This document shows positions 57,332-64,000 of a DNA stretch of 64,000 bases, one piece after another; the first letter of the stretch is position 1; each line of letters starts with the position of its first letter. This DNA comes from Membranipora membranacea. Taxonomy: Eukaryota; Bryozoa; Gymnolaemata; Cheilostomatida; Membraniporidae. A model generated the notes under the pieces. It was given only the letters and a program-made list of their open reading frames with translations, ran no database searches and was not told where the DNA came from. The position numbers were made by a program, and so were the translations under genes. The DNA lies in NCBI GenBank assembly GCA_914767715.1, contig OU612066.1, positions 4,037,001 to 4,101,000 on the forward strand. The letters run 5' to 3'.

Positions 57332-59721
57332 GTTGATAGTCTACTTTATATTATCATAAACCTGAGGGAGCTAGAAACTGTGTTGACCATGTATTTCCAA
57401 TCAATGAGTACCGCTCAAATAAAATTTATGAACTTATATTTTCGTCCGTTCATGAATGTGTTGTTGGTCACAGTCATATAATTACACCAAAGACTGGAGG
57501 CGAATTATGTAGATGTACATACCTGAGGAAATATATGAATATGTCACAGGTCTTCAGTAAGAGACAATTTTGTTAACATATGAGTGGTTGTACGTTATAC
57601 TATATGAATGATAAAATGAATGGTTAAACTACTCAAAACAATTTATTGATCATAACCCAGATACTGCATAGATAAAAACTCCTTAATTGCTTAAGTATGT
57701 CCCATATCACATCTCAATTCAGACAAGAATTGTATCATAGGATCGGAAATCTAGCCATGTACCAGCAATTGCAAAGGCCATAAAAGATAAGGGAGGGACT
57801 GCCCCTTCGAATGAGGGAATGACATATTTGGGGCGTGCTACAATCTTAATATAATGACATGGTACTATTTTGAGTATGCAGTTGGTAATATATTTTTGGC
57901 GAAAAGATATGAATATTAGCTGGTAGTATATGTATAGATATATATATATATAGATATATATAGGTTGTATTCTGTAATTGAGGAATAAAATGTTGTCTCC
58001 GTACCTCTATTCTATCTTTGATGTTTGGGTATCGCCCTGATGGCATAGTGCACAAAGAGGGTAGGGGCGTATGAGTCCACTGCATCATTCAAAGGGAACG
58101 ATTCTGAAAGACTCGATTGAAAACCTCGGACAGCGATGGGACTTGGCAGACGGCTAAAATAGTCACAATCGATATGACATCATCAATAGAATTGTAACAT
58201 GATTTTGAAATGTGTCAATACGATGTACAAAAATGTGAAGTGACAGAGTAGTTTGGTTGGTGTGGAAAGAGCAAGAGGACGCAATTCTCATTACGAATAA
58301 TCGCTTACACGTCTTTTTGACTAGGTGCCTAAGCATGATTTTTAAAGTTTAGCCTGTGCCAATAGTCGTACCAAAATATACAAAGGACATCAAAGACTGA
58401 GTCATGTGATGGATGTGTTCTCACAGTCTAAATAAAACAAGACAGTCTTGATGAAGAGTGAAGATTGAGTGGATAGCAGCCTTGGAGGAGACGCATGATC
58501 TGTAGACACCTTGGGAGGATGGGAGGACGGAAGACCTCGAGCCTGAATTTTCAAAGGAATGTTTCATTTGGTTGCTTAGATTTAGCTGTGAAATTAGTTG
58601 ATTAGCTAAGTGATAGAAAACACTGTACTGCCGGTGATAAATGTATCATTATAATATGATCACAGAGTATAGTTGGGGGTGCCCCTATAATGTACATTGT
58701 GGTATAGAAGCTAGGCAAATGTTGCCTTCTGATCAGGTATTTGGTTGAGACCATTAAAATTGAGGTTAATTAATATTTCTTATTAACACTTTTGGGCATA
58801 ATAAAGAAGTATGCAGTGAGGTGGCAACGATCTGTAAAACATCATGACGACTTGTGTGACACATGATTGCGATAGTGATCTGAACACAAAATATTGAGTC
58901 ACACAGTACTATGGTAAGGTCACTCTGTTTGTTACTTCAAACACTTTTGCTCAATTGCTTTCTCAATAATCAAGCTTTTTCTCAAAAAGGGTTTGTGTTT
59001 AGAGGGATAATTGTGTTCTTTTGTACAAAAAAAGACTCTCACACTCCGCCAGCTTGCTAGTGCACTGATCTTCCTGAAAGTGTTTCACAGCCTGTAAACA
59101 CTACTGTAGACTACCGGAGAATGATACACACACTATGCTAAAGGAAGCTTACATTAGCTCATTTTCTGCAGTATGTAGTATTTATTATGATATTAGGTCT
59201 GTGCTCAGATCCTTGTTCAGATTGTACAGAAGCTTACCATATTTATATTGACTGCTAAAGTAGCCCCAACAAGTATCGTGACGTGTAGTTCTTAACAGAG
59301 AAGAAATGACGGCTTGAGCATTGCACCTTACCATGGGAAGCTGGACTATGATTGCGTAATTGTTAAAACAGTATACTGGGACAAGAAATATGAATTGAAA
59401 ATTTCATTTATAGAAATTTGGCAAACAGGGCATTACTTGAATCCTTAAGGATTACCGTATTATGCTATACTAAATAGGGAGAAAAAATAGTAAAGTTCAA
59501 TGAATTACTCAAGTTACGGTAAACAATCTAGTTTAATTTTTTTAGTTTGAATTAAGGTTGTTTGAATGCTTTGACTTTATTTTCATTTTTTATATCGATA
59601 ATTCAAATTGAATAAGTGTAATCATCCATGCATGTTTCTCATTTGCTCTCAATTGAAATAATAAAAAGGGACTTATTGTACAAAAACTAAGATGCTTCAT
59701 ATAAGCAGGGAGGGTGGGAGG
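57332..59721. other. Upstream region of gene C, no other gene seen
   Basis: The likely promoter of gene C lies beside 57331; the ATG is preceded by a short stretch related to genes A and B. A (ta)n/(gata) microsatellite lies near 57930-57962. Remaining open frames are short and unrecognised. Confidence 0.4.
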
Positions 59722-59725
59722 TTAA

Positions 59726-60099
59726 AGGGCAACCAAGGTTTCAAACAACTTCTCATTGATGGCCATTGATTAATAGCAGATTGCACCTTCTGCATTAGGA
59801 AAAAGACAAAATATAATTCGGATGATTATTCAGCCATAATTGTGAAACGTTTCTTCCATCAGGTACTCAAACTCAGCTAAATGAGAATACCACATAGCAG
59901 TTTCCTGTTCCTGTTATTATTTAGCCTGTGCTCTATAATTATTACAGCAAAGTCTTTGAACCTCCCCTAAACTGAAGTGTTACCCAGCTTAGAGCCAGCA
60001 ACTACTTTGAGTTTTGCATCGCGTAATGCACAAAGCTGATGCTGCCCAGCACATTATTTGCTATCCATTAATGCATTGCTGTGAAACATTGGTTGCCCT
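59726..60099. mobile_element. piggyBac-like miniature element with TTAA target duplication
   Basis: The ends agggcaaccaaggtttca and, inverted, agggcaaccaatgtttca bracket 374 bp. TTAA occurs exactly at both borders (59722-59725 and 60100-60103). TTAA duplication with such short TIRs is diagnostic of the piggyBac superfamily. There is no coding capacity, so it is non-autonomous. Confidence 0.85.
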
Positions 60100-60103
60100 T
60101 TAA

Positions 60104-61149
60104 GGCTGTGTGCAATTCTCAATTCAAACTATTAAATCAGAGTTATCCATACCTACCAATTGGAAAGACAACTCTGTTATGAATGTAAAAGATGAATTGT
60201 CCAATCAGAATAAGTGTGACATATTACTGCAGACGATCCGATCTGACCAAAAGACAAGCACATGGAATGGGAAAAGTTTTCGTAGGGAGCTGTATAGCAA
60301 ATGTGTGTGACTTGCAAGAACAAGGCATACATCAAAGGATATGATTGTACAATCTGCTACTGAACTGGGGAATGCTATAAGGTGAGACATACATAGTTAC
60401 TGTGAGTAGAATATAGAATTAGAATGAAAGATAAATGTTTAAATTGTGGACTTGCCCAATGGGCTGTCCAAAGAAGTTTATAAAATAGGTAGTAGTTGTT
60501 GTGAGATGGGTTTTTGGCATGGCCCTGGGGCTTAGGCCTACATGTATTTATTTTGCCAATATCCAGTAAATTGGAAATTGGCAAAGTAAAGACATGTATG
60601 TCCCAGGGGCCCATGGTTCTTGGCTAGGCTGCCTTGCCAAATTGCAGTGTATTAATTATTAATTAAAGGGACAACTTTAGAATTTAGATTCGGGATTTCT
60701 CATGGGTCTTTTTCAGATAATACATCTACATGTAACGGTTCTCCTCCAGGTCATAGGCCTATCTGATTTGGTCCAATTTGATAACTTAGCTATCATTCAG
60801 TTGTCAATATACACGGCCACCAAACACAGCATTTATTTAGTTAGTCTTTCTCTGTCTATGTTAGTTGTTAGTCTATCTATGGCACTGTTTGGTGAATCTA
60901 CTTGTTACTGCTTGGTTGTCTGTTGGTCTTTGGTATTCTTGTTTGAGTTGAGACTGTGTGGTATTTTGATTTTGTTGTAGGCCTACCCATCACAGTGTTA
61001 CATGTCTCGTATCACACCAGACAAGTTAGTTGATAGTTATTAAGTGGATCCTAATCCTTTACATAGTAAGTTTAGCTTATGTATGTTATTGACATGCTGT
61101 TCATCTAATGAAGCATCGAGTTATCAAGGTACTCATGAGGCTCTAAATA
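60104..61149. other. Spacer, no supported gene
   Basis: A 92-codon hydrophobic plus-strand frame (60702-60980) lacks splice context and family resemblance. Nothing else is seen. Confidence 0.35.
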
Positions 61150-63130
61150 GTGGATTTGTTACTTATAGTAAAAGTGATCTTAGACTTTAGTACAAGGATT
61201 ATCAGCGGCTTAAATAAGAGGAGACAGAGAGCCAATGGTAAAAGTGTTTTAATAGATTTCCTTTCTTCTAAGAATAGGGGTAGTTCCACTAGTTCTAGTA
61301 GTAGCTGTTCGGCTAGTTTAGTCGATTTGCTTGAATCTCGTGATCAAAGAAAGGAGCAACTAAAAATAGTCTGGCCTCACAAAACAGGTCTTAAATTTTG
61401 AAACCGAAAATGCTAAATTGGTCCTGGCAAGGCACAAACATCAAAGTTAAAATGACAGGCTAAAGAAGCAGTGTAAGGCAACTAAAGAGGAAGTTAAAAA
61501 ATAAAAAATAGTGTGTGTAAAAAAGTAGCTAGAGTTAATGAAAGTAGAGAAGTGCTAAAAAGAAAATCAGATCAGTCCCTCTCTCAGACAAAAGACAAAA
61601 GTTCAAAATTTAAATGCGAGTTCAAAATCCTATGATCCTGATATTAATAAGTTAGATGAGGACTTGGAGAAGGCAGTCACGAGGGTCAAAAATACTCTCC
61701 CCGGAGGCAACTTCAATGGCAAGCTTAGGAATACGGTACATAGTGTAGTCGTAAACAGGTGCCTGTATGTCATATCAGTAGTGTCATCAGTTTATTTGTG
61801 AGAATTTGTGTGAGGGTGCTCCTACCTCTCTTCCTAGTGTGTCAACTGATTGTAATGAGTAATGAGATGCAATGTATAACAATGGAGCAGGCTGTTGGTG
61901 TTATTCTTGAATTTGAGCATGTTAATCAATGAGAAACATATGAACGAGGTCATATAAATGCTAATGGAAAGTCCTTTCTTCTCGTTGTCGGCCAGTTGGC
62001 TTCAGGTACAGCAGATGATTACATGAATCACATTAAGTATGCTATTTGAAGATTATGCTAGTATTTACGGTAAGCTTCATAAAATAGATGTTAGTCATGT
62101 TGTGTCTCAGATTAAAAGTAAAATCACCTCAACAATCGGCGGTAGAGCTATTGTAAATCATGCAGTAATTAGAAAGCTAGTATTTCTGCGCTTCATTGTC
62201 ATGATAGTTTGGCAATTGGTTTCTGAAAATTATGTATGGATTTTGAGGAGGAGAAGTCTTATGAAGGTACCCTATTTGGTAAAGAAGCTTATGTTGTAAG
62301 GTTAGTTCAAACTATTTCAAAACTAAAGTTCAAACAAGGGAAGGGGGATCCATCGACTGTCAATGCCTTCTTTGCGGAGCGGAAACTGGACAAGAATCTA
62401 ATAGTATACAGTATATATTCTTTTATTGATAAGGAGCTTGAAGTAGGTGGCTTGCTTGGTGAAACATTGACAGGGCCATGGATGAAAGCAATGTATAGGA
62501 GGAAAGAAATGGTGAATCTGGACTGCTGTGAACTCTAACAATGTGTTGTCCGTAATCTAAGAGAGATAATCGCCGATCCCAGTAAATATGGAACAGAAAG
62601 TTCCACTGTTTTGATTTGGATAACCCCGACGATGATCTTGTACATGATTCTTTATTATCTGGCACCCCTGATGAGATAAGCCTTGACCTAGCGAAGAGAG
62701 CAGCAGAGGTATTTTTGAAAGTTGTAGAGAGTGATGTAATTAGAGCGTAGGTTGGTAGTGCCCCCAAACATTGTGGCAGAAAATATTTTAGGACTAACTG
62801 ATAGGCTAATGGACAAGTGCTCTAATGCTTCCAGCTCTTATGGCGCATCCAAAACTATGTTTGCTATAAATTCACTGCTGATTACCTAGGTAATTCAAAT
62901 AATGATATTGTGCTGGCTGTCAAATTATCGAGAGAGTTAATAGATAGGTCAAAGGTTCAGGAGCATGAGCTTTGTTTAGAGATTTAAAGGCAAATGCGTG
63001 TAAAAGGTCAGGAGCGTAGTAACGCAAATAGGAATAAATTCACTAGACTACTAAAATATTGTATTCAGGATGCTGCCATGCCAAATTTAGTGTTAAGGTT
63101 TCAGAGTAGAAGTTAATGGAACCCTAAAGT
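61150..63130 (+). pseudogene. Decayed intronless reading frame, unidentified
   Basis: A series of plus-strand open segments in shifting frames appears colinear. They run from a Ser-rich part (61260-61330), to a charged coiled-coil-like part (about 61340-61500), NKLDEDLEKAVTRVKNTLPG (61650-61705), VNAFFAERKLDKNLIVYSIY (62360-62425), DEISLDLAKRAAEVFLKVVE (62670-62730), ENILGLTDRLMDKCSNASSS (62780-62840) and QDAAMPNLVLRFQSRS (63070-63115). Stops and frameshifts separate them and no splice sites explain the gaps. The style fits a dead gag-like protein or a processed pseudogene. I do not recognise the protein. Confidence 0.45.
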
Positions 63131-64000
63131 ATGGATCTGACCCCCATATTGGGATCATGAGGGATCGTTTGATCAGGCTGATGACATAGCATTTGATTTG
63201 TGGTTCACATAGTTGAAGGTGATATTGTCATTCAACAATGAGTGTGTGAAGGTTATCTTTTGACTATGATAATCATAATTTAGGCTAAACAATACCACTG
63301 CAACATCTGTCTTGGGTCTCATTCTGTATCTCTGACAATGTTTGTTTGATACAACCGACCGGTTTTTTTCTTTGCTGAGGAGTGAGTAAGAGGTATGTAT
63401 CGGAGTGTGTAAGTGCTGTCTAAAATTATTTCAATGCATGAAATGAGATCCTGAGATTTCATATATCTCTTCCGTCAAGATTATTACCTCCCTATAAAAG
63501 AAGGCAAGCAAAAACCAGGAGGAGCATTTAAACATTGCCAAAGACACATAGGATCTACAGAAAACCTTTCAATTTAGGCAAAGTGGTTCCAAAAATACAG
63601 AAGAACCAAGTAAAACAGTGTGGAGATTATTTCTTAGGAATGGAAAAATTAGTTGCACAGCAAACATGTTATTATCCAGGCTGAACTTTCCACAAAAAAC
63701 TAAAGACGCAAGCTTTACTATGATTAAGTTGTCTTGAGTCAGCTATTTTAATTTACTGGAAGATTATTGGTCAGCACCTCCTTCAAAATTCATCATTTAA
63801 GCAGCAAGAGCCTTACAGAGGAATTACTATACTCCATCAAGGGTTAACCAGGGGAAGGCAATTTCTAATTATTCATGATCTGTACTACTCACCCTTGTAA
63901 CATTTATTATTTGTCAATCTTGAATAATCTCGGCATTGAATAAGAGTGATGACAATGATTGATGGTCAAAATTAACTAAGCAATGCCAAGATAAAAATTA
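63131..64000. other. Right flank, nothing recognised
   Basis: AT-rich, with no open frame of note, RNA gene or clear repeat. Confidence 0.4.

Overview
The window looks like nuclear DNA of an invertebrate metazoan, possibly an early-branching one such as a sponge or cnidarian; this is inferred from gene content and the lineage is not resolved. It is AT-rich. Genes are split into short exons with GT-AG introns, and transposon relics, microsatellites and inverted repeats are abundant. No operon, CRISPR array or prokaryotic signal is visible.

The backbone is a head-to-tail array of three minus-strand genes: A (2516-9873), B (21121-28881) and C (30467-57331). Each encodes a PARP14/PARP15-like mono-ADP-ribosyltransferase of about 840 residues. 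Joining homologous exons at visible splice sites gives 14 coding exons per gene, matching intron phases and no stop codon. Each protein has a short N-terminal region, three macrodomains (each split over several exons) and a C-terminal PARP catalytic domain with a His-Tyr-Val triad.

Between A and B (about 10-21 kb) lie a broken Swi2/Snf2 helicase-C fragment of SRCAP/Domino type, Ser/Thr/Ala-rich candidate exons, two TA-flanked miniature transposons and families of degenerate repeats.

Gene C is inflated to about 27 kb. Intron 11 holds a SINE-like sequence and a 5'-truncated LINE with a snap-back 5' end. Intron 3 (12.2 kb) holds an apolipoprotein-D-like lipocalin cluster: an inverted pair of intact 185-aa secreted lipocalins (40506-41624 minus, 44201-45392 plus) and a directly repeated third copy (47964-50036) that is a pseudogene. 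Intron 1 (5.3 kb) holds a nest of two terminal-inverted-repeat elements. An alternative reading is that exons 1-3 at 51-57 kb are the remnant of a fourth copy.

The right end (57.3-64 kb) has no intact gene. It holds a textbook TTAA-flanked piggyBac-like miniature element (59726-60099) and a decayed intronless reading frame (61150-63130) of unknown identity.

The main points of interest are the mosaic three-gene macro-PARP array, the nesting of a secreted-lipocalin cluster inside one PARP intron, a TIR element that carries a tRNA-Ala-like pol III core, and a long-TIR element whose two arms carry the same small open reading frame.
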